This document shows positions 34,853 through 46,262 of a DNA stretch of 64,000 nucleotides, piece after piece (positions within the stretch are counted from its first letter, which is position 1; each line of letters opens with the position of its first letter). A program made the position numbers and the translations under genes. The DNA comes from Vitellaria paradoxa (Eukaryota; Streptophyta; Magnoliopsida; Ericales; Sapotaceae). The stretch spans positions 49,567,509 to 49,631,508 of the forward strand of contig CM034233.1 of NCBI GenBank assembly GCA_019916065.1. The letters run 5' to 3'. The notes under the pieces were generated by a model that saw only the letters and a program-made list of their open reading frames with translations, had not been told where the DNA came from and made no database searches.

Positions 34853-35984
34853 CCGCCAACCCATGAAGATAAATGCATGAAAGAACAAATTATCGAAATA
34901 GAAAAACAAAGAAATTCCTAAGTTACTAACGAATTAAAAGTAAAATTCAGTTTATTTCATAACAATACCTAGCCGTGTAGGTTTCAATTGTAGTTTCTAC
35001 TATTTCATTCACAATGAGTTTTATTTGCCTTCTCATCTATGCTCTAAGCACAAAATTTGCTCCCATCCTTTTTGGCACATTTCAGTGATCTATTTTATAT
35101 AATATGAACACCATACACTCCAAAAGGTTGAGTTCTCAACAGAAAATGAGGAAAAGCATTTGAGAATAAAATAGTTAAAATTAGGAAATACGAATAGAAC
35201 TGTCAAGAGCAACCTTAAAGCTTAGTTTATCCATTTCCTAATCTCCCATTTGTTTTGTTGTTTTTTATGAGTTAATGATCCCCTCCAATCTTCTTTTTGA
35301 TCTTGCAGCATTAGGAACCAAGGATATACCAAACGAAAGAAAATAATAATGAAATTTTAGCCCACTAAATAACTAGGAATTCAATCTAAGTTCAATAAAC
35401 TAGAACAACAAACAATGACAAAAATGATGTAGAAATGATGGCTTAATAAAACTATACACAACTATGAGATGACACATGATTCAGCAATTACTAATTTTTT
35501 CTTTCGACTTTGTGGAAGTGGTAGATGACCTCAACCTTGCAAACAATTCCTAAATTAAGTTGTTGTCCTTTTTTAAAAGTAAACAATCTACAAGAAAATA
35601 TTAATCTTGGGCTTCACTGACGACATCAAGAGGGGATATTTGGTTTCTCCGAATTCGATCTAGAACTAGCATCATTAGTGGATGATGATGCCCACTTATG
35701 AATGCATGTACATTAAATTTTAAGTGTTTTAGATACTTAGGTTGACGGATTGAATGTGATCAGAGAGGGTCTGAGTGTAGTGGGGGCAAAGTTCTCTGGA
35801 AAGGAAAGAAAACCAGTTGGAAAGGATCTCCAAAGCAATTTGGAGACCAGTGACGTTGTTGCCGAGTGGGAACAGGTTGTCCGTTAGACCTCACGGGTCG
35901 CTATTCATGGCCTCCTTATTCCTGAGCCAAGTCAACTCGGAGAAACCAAAAGGGAAAAAGGTCATTGAGATTGATATAGATTTG
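34853..35984. other. MULE interior right of the Athila insertion
   Basis: No gene recognised. 35740-35960 is less AT-rich and has short open stretches, possibly exon remnants, but no domain could be identified. Confidence 0.4.
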
Positions 35985-36112
35985 GGTTCCTAACTCCCAA
36001 GCGAACTTTGCTTTGAATCTTAATTTTTTTTAAGAGGGTCAAAATGATGTCATTTTTTAACGGGTGTAAGTGAGAGTGTAAGTGTTGGGGTGTAAGTGTG
36101 GCATTTCGCTTT
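35985..36112 (-). repeat. Right terminal inverted repeat of the MULE-like element
   Basis: Reverse complement carries CACTTACACCCC, CACTTACACTC and CACTTACACCC units, then an A-rich stretch, CAAAGCAAAGTTCGC and GTTAGGAACCCAAATC, matching the left repeat in order. Confidence 0.7.
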
Positions 36113-36330
36113 TATATATTTATTGTACAAGAGTTCGAGGTAAAAGGAAGATATTATTTATCTTTTGAGTAGTAATCAGATAATGGCATGCTAGGCTACA
36201 AAACAAGTTAGGTATTTTCCATTTAAGCCAATGCTAAAAAGGTTTTTCATTTTTTCTAACACATTTAAATTGATTAGATGAGATGTAATAAAAGATGATA
36301 GTAGGTTAACACATTCAATAGAATTCTCTA

Positions 36331-36338
36331 CATGGAAG
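36331..36338. repeat. Left 8-bp target duplication CATGGAAG
   Basis: Identical to CATGGAAG at 41578-41585. Confidence 0.92.
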
Positions 36339-39300
36339 TAGAAGTGTGCATGGGTCGGTTCGGCTTGAGTTTAATATAACCTGAAACTGAACCAATTTCT
36401 TTCGATTCCTAAAGTTCAGACTCAAAACTGAACCGATTCTAAATTGAAACCAAACCAAACTAAAATGGAAAAATTGGGTTGGTTTGGTTCAGTTCATTCC
36501 GGTTTGGGTTGGGTTTATTTTTGGTTTAAATAGACATGAGTTGGGTCAGGTCCATTTTCAAGTCAGGTCCATCATTACATATTTCTCACCTGAAAAAATA
36601 TAAGAAGCTGACAAGACATATCACTTAAAAAATGAAAATTAACTAATATTTATTACAATCAACAATAAAATACAATATATAATATCACTTAAAAAATACA
36701 ATCCACAATAAAGTACAATCTAATATCACTCAAAAAATACAATCCTGTAATAAAATATTAATCAAACTAAAATAATACAAACTCCATTATCACACACAAT
36801 GAAAATGAAACTCCATTGATCAGCCCAATGCCCAATTCCTGGATATTTCAACTTCATTGCTTTCTGCCATACAAAACTCCAACTGAAATTAAAAATAAAT
36901 AAAACTAGTTAATAGTAGAGATAATTGCTATAATATTAAATCTATCTAAATTCATCCTATAATAGGTTAAGGTACCAGTTTTTGGTGGAGAGGCACACAA
37001 ACTAGCCATAGAGAGGAAAAAACCATAAGAAATAGCGAACAAAGATTCTTATATTCATGGGGCACAGTATCATGATTTGGTGTCTCTGATTTTCCCTTCA
37101 CATAACCCTTCATGTATAAAATTACACATTAAAAGAGTAATCCTTGTGTTGGCTTCATCAGAGTAAAGGCTTCAAGTCATAAAAATAATGAAGATCCTAC
37201 AAATGAACCCTATCGATATCATCTTCAAAGCTAATTTAGCTGTTGACTTTAATGTAAGCAGCCTAGTGGGGCACTTTTAACAAGAAATTGAAGCATAATT
37301 AGACAATCAATAGTCAAACTAGTGTTGTTCTTGGTGCAAGAAAGTTGGACTCACTGTACACATTTGCATATTTCAAATTAAAAACTAAACTAGCAATCAT
37401 AAAACATAATGACAAAAAATCAAAAGCTTTTGATAATATGCCTTTGAAACTAGATCGCTAAAAAAATGAGATCCAGAAAATCTTATATTGTATCCTAAAA
37501 TTTAAGTAATTTCTAACATGACAACAGGAAGGAGAGAGGAATTCATAGGCCCACAATTAACACTAACGCACATGTCCACAATTAGCTATTGTCAACAAAA
37601 CTAATTAATAGGCAGGAACAAAAATATCCCAGTGTAAAAGACTTGGGTGGAGAACTGTTCCAAAGGTAGATAAAATAACAAATACATGAGAAGTTAAAAA
37701 AAAAAAAAGAATAAGAAGTGAAGAACAAATAATAGCTTAGGCAAATGACCTTACTTGCAGATGCCCCTCTCAAAATATGTATTCATTTTCAACTACTCCC
37801 ACATTTTTGTTTGTCCCCTTGTAAAAGTCAAGTTTAATCAAGAACTATTACAAAGTTAAAAAAGATAGTTAGCCCAAAGATATTTTGAAAAAAAATTATA
37901 GAACATAAAACGAAAGCTAAAGTTATAGCTAAAAATATAATAGAACCTGGAATAGCCAAAACATCTTTTGCTATTTGTGAAAGAACTTGATACATAAAAG
38001 AATTTATTTTCCAGCATCCCAAAATTTCAAAATTCTCATTGTTCTTTTCAACACTTCCCTCAAAGTATATCTCCACCTCTGATTTTGAATTCACATTTTC
38101 TTCTTCTTCCAATTGCTTCAAAAATTCATATTATGGATCATCCTCGTAAGCATCGTTATCTAGTTGATCAACTTCCATCACATCTGAACTTTGACCCATC
38201 CTACTTGTAGCACTTGAAGTAGAATCAAGCATTTGATAGTGCACATAAATCTGATCTATAAGGTCTCTTATTCTTGTAACCAATTCACTACTTTTTTCTC
38301 AGAATAAATTTTAGTATAACAAAAACTTCACATACCTCAATTTGTACCTAAGATCCAACACTATCACAACCAATAACATCAAGTTGATTTTATCAATGTT
38401 TTCCCAATATTTATCAAAATTTTCTTTCATCTTCATAGCCATGGAACTTAAACAAGAATCACCATTCTTGGACCATTCACGTAAAATTTATTCAATTTTA
38501 CAACCTCATGAAAGTAGTAATTTGAAGTGACATATGAGGATCCTGATAATCACCTAGTAATATCATAGTACTTCTTCAAAATTTTGTTAAGATCCTAGCA
38601 TTGTTCCAATCACTTTCATTTGGAACTCCAACCTTGAGAATAGAGGCAAAACACGGCTCTCGTTCATCCAAGCATTCAAATGCTTTTGAAATTTTAATGC
38701 GAACTCTAACATGATATATGTATAGTTCTATCTAGTCAGTACATCTAAACACAAAGAGGCTTTGGAATTAATTATTTCTTACAGACAACATGCTTTAACT
38801 TGTTGTGATCTTTGTGCTGAACTCCTAATGTACTTCACCACACCACAGATTTGAAAATAGAACCTTTTATTTCTTTAATTTCATCTCTCACAGTTAAATT
38901 CAAAATATGGGCGCAACACCTTATATAAAAAAATCCACCATCTAACGCAAATCCATTTCTTTTAGATATCCTCTTCTTCAAGTGCGCCATGACAGTATCA
39001 TTGGAACTAGCATTATCAACTATGATTGTGAAAACCTTCCCATTGAAGCATGCAAGACTCAATTTTTTGATTGATTGCCACACCTTTGTGACTGTCAATT
39101 ACACAAGAGTTAAGAATTCTTTTATGTAATTTCTAGTCCTTATCAATAAAATGTGCTACGAGCCATAAGCAATTCATGTTTTGCACTGAAGTGCACAAAT
39201 CTGTGGTAAAGCAAACATGTTGAGTTGCACTAGTCAATGCATGTTTTAATTTTTTCCTCTTGCTACTATACAAGTCTAAGCAATCTCTTGCTATGGTTGT

Positions 39301-41577
39301 ACATGACACTAGCTTGAACTTTGGTTGCAGTGTTACAAAAAAATCTGAATTTCTCACGTTCCACAAACCTAATGGGCAATTCATTTACAATGATCATTCT
39401 AGCAAGTGCTGTCCTACAGAAATCTTGATCATTCTAGCAAGTGTTGCTCTTCACCATCAAGTTAAAAAGATAATGTTTTTTTGTCTTTTATCTAACATAT
39501 TGGTAGGGTATTTTTTTTTATAGTTTTTTTAAATGTTTCCACAAAATACTAATACCACACTAAAGCAAGAATAGTTCATGGCACAATAATTACATGTTAC
39601 TCTATTAGGTTTACTCCCATCATCCTTCTCTATTATTGTATAATGATCTCATATGTCATATTTTTTAGGTTTCTTCTCTTTACTTGTACTTTTGATGGTA
39701 GCAGTATTTTGAGTTTCTATAATAGACTTATTTGTGTCTTTCATAGTTGACATTTAACAAATAAATATAAAAAAGAAAAAATTGTTTAGCAGGATTAAGC
39801 CTACACAACAAACATATAAAGTAAAGAGAATTAATATTTAAAGTGAAACCATTTAAGTGTTTTTAAATTTTAACTCATATAACATGATTAGTTAATTGGA
39901 ACAAGCTACAAAAGTTAAAGCAACTACAACATTTAGTAATAAAATTATTTTACAAAAATTTGAATCACAATAACATGGTAATTGATATTAAAAAAAAAAA
40001 CAATTTAGTAGGTTATCATTTAATTTTTTTTCTTTTTATGTTTGTTTTTCACCATTCTTTTATTTTTTTTGGAGCAATAATCAACTTATCATAGAATTAA
40101 AGACTATCATGATATGAATATAATTATATTGTTCATATGATAAATTCCTATGTGTCCCTCTGGTGGCAATTATGATTAACCACCACGAAATTGACTACTA
40201 AGTGATGAAAGAGACTATTGGATGCAAATAGGCCTTACCACCTATTTGATTACCTATAAAAAAATGTAGATAAATGAAAGTGACTAGGAAAAATCCCGGT
40301 AAGGCAACTATAGACCTCAATTCAATTAAGCCTAAATAGAGTCATTAAATGGAGCTAAATCAGGAATTAGGTCAACACCAACATAAGACTCCAATATTCA
40401 ACATTTCATTTTTGTTGAAGCTCATCCAAGTTTCTTAGTAACTAAACAGATACTCAACAAAAAAAAAAAAAAATCCCATTTCCCAGAAAGCACTGATGTA
40501 GAATTTTTTAATCCTGATGATGTCTCAAATTACTTAAAATTGTAAACAAAAATCCACAATAAACAACAATGAATACCCATGTGTCTATTATTATATGAAT
40601 TTACAATTTTGTTAGCTTAAAAAAAAGCAAATAAATTGTTAGGAAAAAATATATAATAAACAAAAAAACTTGGTGAACGAAATACAAAAAAGAACAAGAT
40701 AATGGCTTATCGATAGAAATTACCAATTAAAGAAAGATTTTACAATTAAAGAAAAAATCACTAACATGAGTATCTCGAAAATAATCAAAAATAACAGGAC
40801 AATATTATGGGATCTTGGCTCCAAAAGTTCTAAACACAAATTCCTACAAGGAATTTGGGATGAAGCCAACTTAAGTAAGTAAAATCAAATCCAGAGAACT
40901 AAATCCAGAGGACTAATCTTTAAATTTCAGATTTCTTTTTTGACCTACAAATCTGCAATGGATAAATCAAGCACAACGCTTATCAACACTAAATTTTCAA
41001 ACCCATTAAAAAAAAGGTAATAAGCAAGCCACAAAGTGGCTTCTACACAATTACTTAATCAACAAAATCAATAATCAAACAAACCAAACTTACAAATACA
41101 GTGGATTCACAACGAGCTTCAGTCGCTTCACTAACAAACCAATGAGAAAGGTGCGAACTGTGTGAGGATGCTCTACATTGGAGAGATACGAGGATGTATA
41201 CGATTTATGTTGGAGGGAGAGAGAGAGATGAGAGAGTAGAGGAGATGAGAGGGAGGGGGAAGATTAAATGAAAGAGAGCTGCAATGCGAGAGGAAGCTAA
41301 AAGAACCTAAAGTCCTTTTTGTTTTATATATTATAAATTATATAATATATATATATATATTTAAATTATCAAGTTGGTTCGATGTTAATTCGGTTTAGTT
41401 CGGTTTAGTTCAATTCGGGTTCAATAGATACTGACCTAGGAATTGAACTGAAAAAAATCAATTTTTAATTTTCCAAACTAGAACCAACCTAAAATCGTAT
41501 AGACCCAAACCAACCCCAAATCGAAGTGATCAGATTGGTTTCGTTTTTCGGTTTTTAGGGTTTTTTATGCACCCCTA
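36339..41577 (-). mobile_element. hAT transposon with decayed transposase (5.2 kb)
   Basis: Left end TAGAAGTGTGCATGGG, right end reverse-complemented TAGGGGTGCATAAAAAACCC; perfect 8-bp duplication. Subterminal regions at both ends contain GGTTCGGTT/AACCGAA words in inverted arrangement. The transposase lies on the minus strand at about 39753-37900 and is broken. Large non-coding flanks occur on each side (36350-37830 and 39760-41380), including a GAGA-rich stretch near 41216-41260. Confidence 0.9.
37900..39753 (-). pseudogene. hAT transposase with BED zinc finger (broken)
   Basis: The start ATG is at 39753-39751. The first part contains a BED-type zinc finger (V-T-C-N-Y-C near 39630) preceded by a TGA where the BED tryptophan is usual. 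Then come T-T-D-L-C-T-S-V-Q-N at about 39210 and D-N-A-S-S-N-D-T at about 39010, both typical of the RNase-H-like core of plant hAT transposases, and C-C-A-H-I-L-N-L near 38910. Further on, E-I-Y-F-E-G ... E-I-L-G-C-W-K ... A-K-D-V-L-A-I-P (38070-37950) is the hAT dimerisation domain. Stops and frame changes separate these blocks, so the protein is not made intact. It would have cut and pasted this element and related MITEs. Confidence 0.87.
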
Positions 41578-41585
41578 CATGGAAG
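41578..41585. repeat. Right 8-bp target duplication CATGGAAG
   Basis: Perfect copy of 36331-36338. Confidence 0.92.
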
Positions 41586-42200
41586 TTCTTTGAATTAATA
41601 GAGGAATTTTAGCTTTGCCCTAGATAGTCATAGTTTGCGGGTTGGTTTAGTTGTGGATATTTTTAGCTTGTTCATGTTCATGAACATTGATCATAGTACA
41701 TAGCCCGTGGCGTTGATCCTGTATAATCCTCTTCTCTAAGTGTGCATGAAACAATGTTTTCTAATTCTATTGTCCTAATTAATGTATCAAAACCAAATGA
41801 AGACAAAATTGATGTGTTTATTCACCCATTGAATTGATGAGTTGAAAGAATTATAGACTATGAAAGGACGCCTAAGATGATGTTTGAGAGACGTGTTTGA
41901 GTTTAAACTTATTGCTAATGTGGAGGCAATGATTGCCTAGTTGACAGAGATGAAAGTGTGTATATCTAATAGCCGTGGAAAGACTCTTGGTGGCAACAGG
42001 TTCACTAAGAGTGATTAATGATGGTGGTCTAGATTAATCACATTTGATATGGTCAGGATTAGGTCGATGTACATCAAAATTCACTTTAAGATTCATGTTA
42101 GCTTTCTAGTTTTTAATCTATGTTCTAATTTTATGTTTAGCTTTCAGTCAATCCTCAAATAGATCAAACATATTTGTTTTGGTCAGAATCGATATATATA
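41586..42200. other. Intergenic DNA
   Basis: No gene, repeat with clear ends or RNA recognised. Confidence 0.5.
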
Positions 42201-43770
42201 GCATCTTCTAGGAACGATAATATAAAATTCTGATTCTAGGGTGTGTCCATAGTCTGCAAATAGAATTTCTACTTTGAACTTAAAGTTAAAACTTTAAAGT
42301 TTAAGTTGATCAACCAAATAACTGGCGATTAGCAATAAACCTTACATATAGTATCTCCTAGGCACTAGTGACTTTTAGGTTAAAAGGCATGGAATTCTAA
42401 CCCACGTGCCCATATAGTCTGCAAATGTATTTCTAGTTTGAACTTGAAATTAGAATGTCCTAAGTTTGAGATCCAAACTAAGACACAAAACTTGGTGCAT
42501 AGTGTCTCCTGACACTAGTCCTGTTAATGGGGCAATTTAGATCAAATCTGTCAGATCCAGGCCTGATCCAAATCTAATTATAATGGATCAAATCCAAATC
42601 CAAAAGTTATTGAATTGATTTATATGATCCAATCCAATCCATAGATCCGATCAACCTATTTTGAAAGTTTTTTTTAAATCATAATTTCATGAAAATAAAA
42701 AATTTATTTTATTCAAAATTATATATATAGATGTAATTGACTAATATTATAATTATATACATATAAAACTTAGAGATAGAATTGGGGCTTCTTGGGCTTG
42801 ACAACATGGACAATCACCAGGACAACGGTAAGGATAAGAGGGTAATGAAGGAAAGTAGAAGGAAAAGACAACAGCAACATCCTTTGAAGCTGACGAGGAC
42901 GACGAATAGTATTGGGCGGGAATAATAGTGGTGGTGGTTGTTGGGTTTGTGGCAGCAGCGGCGGCATGCTTGACCATGATGGGTGCTCACCATTTGCATT
43001 GGCGGCAAACCTAGTGTTCCTTTCCTCGAATGTTTTGCTCTAGTTATTGGAAAAAAAAATTGCAATGACCGAAGGGCCCCACCTCATATCTCTCTTTCCT
43101 TTCTTTCTCCGACCTGTGCTCTCTTTACTTTTGAAGAGATAGAAAGGTGGAGGAGAGAGAGAGCTTAATTTGGGACAAGAGCGTGATCTGTACATATAAT
43201 TGTATATATATATTAATATATATATTATTCATGTATGCTTCATATATATAGATGTATCTATATATATTAGAATAAAATAGTTTAAAATAATTTATTTTAT
43301 TACACGTAAATTTTTTTATTTAAAATATTTTTTATTTTTTTATTTTTAAATATTTATTTTAAAATAATGTCTGGCAAATTATCTGGATTCAGATCCATTA
43401 GTTCTTGACCCAACGATCTAAATCCGTTAGGTCATGATTTAATTAAATGAATTGGTCTAACATTATTAGATCTGGTCTGAGTCATATGTGGACCAAATTC
43501 AATTCATGATAGGCCTACTGGACACTACTACTTATGGGAACGAATGGCACTAAATTTTGAACCACATGGTACCTAATGGCTGCCATGTAGTTTCTAATTT
43601 GAATTTGAAATGGTGCAGATTTTCAAGTTTGAATCATTCACCCAAATCAAACTAGTGAGCTCGACTAGTCATGAAACTTGAAACATAAAATCCTCTGCAT
43701 ATAAGTGATTTATAGGAACAAACAGAATGGGATTTCAAGCACTAGGGTGCCCATAATTCACAATTTAGTT
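42201..43770. repeat. Degenerate tandem repeat, about 150 bp unit, four copies
   Basis: Starts of units align at 42201 (GCATCTTCTAGG), 42351 (GTATCTCCTAGG), 42502 (GTGTCTCCTGAC) and about 43691 (TCCTCTGCATA). Each unit continues with GGAACGA or similar, then a GGTGCCCATA-like block, TCTGCAAAT and TTTGAACTTGAAAT. The third unit is interrupted by the MITE at 42516-43517. The spacing is about 150 bp between the first three starts and about 180 for the fourth once the MITE is removed. Function unknown. Confidence 0.75.
42516..43517. mobile_element. hAT-like MITE within the tandem repeat
   Basis: Left end TAGTCCTGTTAATGGGG; right end reverse-complemented TAGGCCTATCATGAATTG; the plant hAT consensus TAGGCCTGTCAATGGG is similar. 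Flanks CCTGACAC (42508-42515) and CTGGACAC (43518-43525) match at 6 of 8. Subterminal AGATC/GGATC-rich words occur in both halves. The centre (42780-43165) is less AT-rich, with a Ser/Ala/Thr-rich minus-strand frame at 42753-42977 that I do not accept as a gene but may be captured host sequence. Confidence 0.65.
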
Positions 43771-44270
43771 TTATTTTTACATTAAAAAAATTTATAATTC
43801 GTAATTATAAATTTTTTATTTATAACGATAATTTCTCCACAGGTAATAATATTTGTTTGAGTTTATTTTCTAGGTTTAGTTGTGGCCAAGCAATCTTCAA
43901 TTGGGTATAATTGAGATCTCTGTATTTCGTTTTCTTTGATGTTTTTTACTTTGATTTGTAACATATTTGTGAATAATTTTTAAATTTTAATAATAAATGT
44001 ATATTTTTATTTACAAAATCTGTGTCAGATGTTAGATGATTTAATATTAGGAATACATGTAAATTGCTTTGGATACAGGTAAATAGCACAATAATTTTTT
44101 ATTGAAAATTTAAAAAGCTGCAATCACTATGATTTTATAAAATTGCAACCGTTTAAGACGATCACTAATGATGCCAAAATGATTAATATACTTAAATGTA
44201 GAAGAAATTTATATTTATTAACTATTCATGCGATCGCTACAGCCTAAACATCCTCCTCCATCCATGATTT
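43771..44270. other. AT-rich intergenic DNA
   Basis: No feature recognised. Confidence 0.5.
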
Positions 44271-45263
44271 GACAATCTTAGTCCCCCCGGGAAGGAGGGC
44301 TGAAGTCGAGGGAAATGCCATCGCCTTGCAAAGAAAACACCAATAACTGATGGCTATTTTTTTTTTTTTAATGCAATCTGACTTGATGGCTTCTATTGTC
44401 CTGGGCATTGTGCGTGTGAGTTAAAAAAGGTTTATAAATAAAAACATTAATTTTATTTGATTAAGTTAAAATAAATAAAATATATTTTTAATGTGATTGA
44501 GTAATTTTTTGGTAACTTTTAGGGTGTATAAACAAATAAATAAATAAAAATAAAAATAATTAATTTTAATATACTTGTTATAAATAAATTTTGTTTTAAT
44601 TTTTAATATATTCTCTTGTACCAACTAGGTTTAAGTGTTTTTTTTTAATTTTTAAAAGTTTATTTATAAGAATAATAATGTCTATCAAATTATATAAAGA
44701 ATAAAAATTTGCAGTTTCACTCAGGCCCCCATTTTGAAGATAAAAAAATTAAAAACACAAACTTTTGATGTTTTAGGTGTTTGGTAAAGCATCAAAAATT
44801 ATCAATAATCCTATGTAGCAAGTTGTTAACACATCAATTTTTTGTAAGTTGACGAAGGATAAAGTTATTTCACTTTAACCAAATTCATAAGTTACTAAAA
44901 TTTGATATTTTGGCACCTATCGCATAGGAGTATTGACACTTTTGGTGTTTTATCAAATACCTAAACACCAAAGTTTGTGTTTTTTATCCTCCAAACAGGA
45001 CCTGAGTAAACTACAATTTCTATTCTTTTATATAATTAAATAGACAAAATTATACTTCATAAATAAACCTTTAAATTTTTGACAATATGTTAAAATTAAA
45101 ATAATTCATTTATAACAAATATTTAAAAATTAATTATTTTATAAAATTATTTATTTTTATTTTTATTTATTTCTATTTGTTTTACTACACACCTAAAGTT
45201 GCCAAAAATTACTCAACCATATTAAAAATATTATTTATTTTTATTTTATTTTATTTTCTAACT

Positions 45264-45883
45264 TGAAAAAATATGTGAAGCGTAGACTAAGAGATTACTT
45301 AAGCACAATACTAAAAACTGAAAAACACAAGTTTTAACGTGGAACTCAAACCCGAATACCATAAACTTCTTTGCATTATATAAAGGATTACAAAGTTATA
45401 ACTAAAAAGTTACACAATCGAAACTTTTTGATCCCTTGCATTGAGACTTTGCTCGTATTACCAATAACAAACTCTCGCTAGTAAAGATTAATCTTCAATC
45501 CCTTGAAGATTAGGAATCATGAATATCTAAAATTGTTTGGCTAAGAGATGAAAGAGACTCTTAAATTATGTAGTAGCATGTCTCACCGTTCCCTATCTTC
45601 AAAACCCTAGGAGAAGATTCAATATAGAGCACCACAACAATCCATGCTACATAGGATTATATTTCCTATTTCCAAAATCTTTTAAGAGTCTTTCTAAAGT
45701 TTTTAGGAAACTTTCTAATCTCCTTAATATTATAAGCTTACTTAAAGTATTTCCAACCTTCTTTGAAAACTTTTCAAAAATTTTCAAGCCTATACCTTTG
45801 ACACCTTAACCAAATGTCTAAAAGTACAAGTTTAAAATCATTGTTTTGTTTATTAATTTGCCAATTACAAAATAAACCTAACA
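45264..45883 (-). repeat. 3' LTR of the pol-less copia element
   Basis: In minus orientation begins TGTTAGGTTTATTTTG and ends CACATATTTTTTCA. Clearly homologous along its length to 50705-51340, but with many differences, so an older insertion than Athila. Confidence 0.87.
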
Positions 45884-45990
45884 ATCTCCCCCTTTGGAAA
45901 TTTTGTTACAAACCAAAGTTAAAATCATTACTTTTGTACTAATTTGCCAATTACAAAAATAAATCTAACAATCTCCCCCCTTAGCAATTT
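45835..45990 (-). repeat. Tandem 87-bp duplication over polypurine tract and LTR start
   Basis: TTAAAATCATT...AATTTGCCAATTACAAAA...CTAACAATCTCCCCC occurs twice, with LTR-edge AACA at 45880-45883 and 45967-45970. Each copy contains an LTR terminus TGTTAG and a polypurine tract on the minus strand. Confidence 0.8.
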
Positions 45991-46262
45991 CGTGACAAAT
46001 AATGCTCCTGTATACAATCTAAAAAATTACAACATTTCCTAATACTTAAATTTAATTAAGATAAATTCCCCCCCCAATATTTGAACTTGTTAATTCTTTC
46101 TTGATCATTGTTCTTGTAAAAATATGCACATCACATAAATAAAACACCTTCTGAAACGTATTAAGTTTAAAATAAGATAATCAAACTCTTCTCCCTCTTT
46201 TTTTTCATAAAATTAAAAAATATGAACCAAGAAAATAAAGAGTGAGAAGATGAAACATGAAT

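Larger units (their letters stand above)
14441..36112 (+). mobile_element. Probable Mutator-like element (FAR1/Jittery type), split by Athila
   Basis: Long imperfect inverted repeats bound a segment that encodes a FAR1-like MULE transposase. Without the Athila insertion (14.4 kb) the element is about 7.2 kb. The left end AGCTATGCTTACACCCC and the reverse-complemented right end GCGAAATGCCACACTTACACCCC share repeated CTTACACCC units, and similarity continues inward for about 130 bp. FAR1-related transposases are known in Jittery-type MULEs. No clean 9-bp target duplication was found; both flanks are AT-rich (TATATACAA versus TATATATTT). The alternative is a host FRS pseudogene that lies by chance between unrelated repeats. 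Confidence 0.6.

Noticed and set aside
42753..42977. 74-codon Ala/Thr/Ser-rich frame
   Set aside because: Low complexity, overlapping alternative frames are equally open; it lies inside a MITE.
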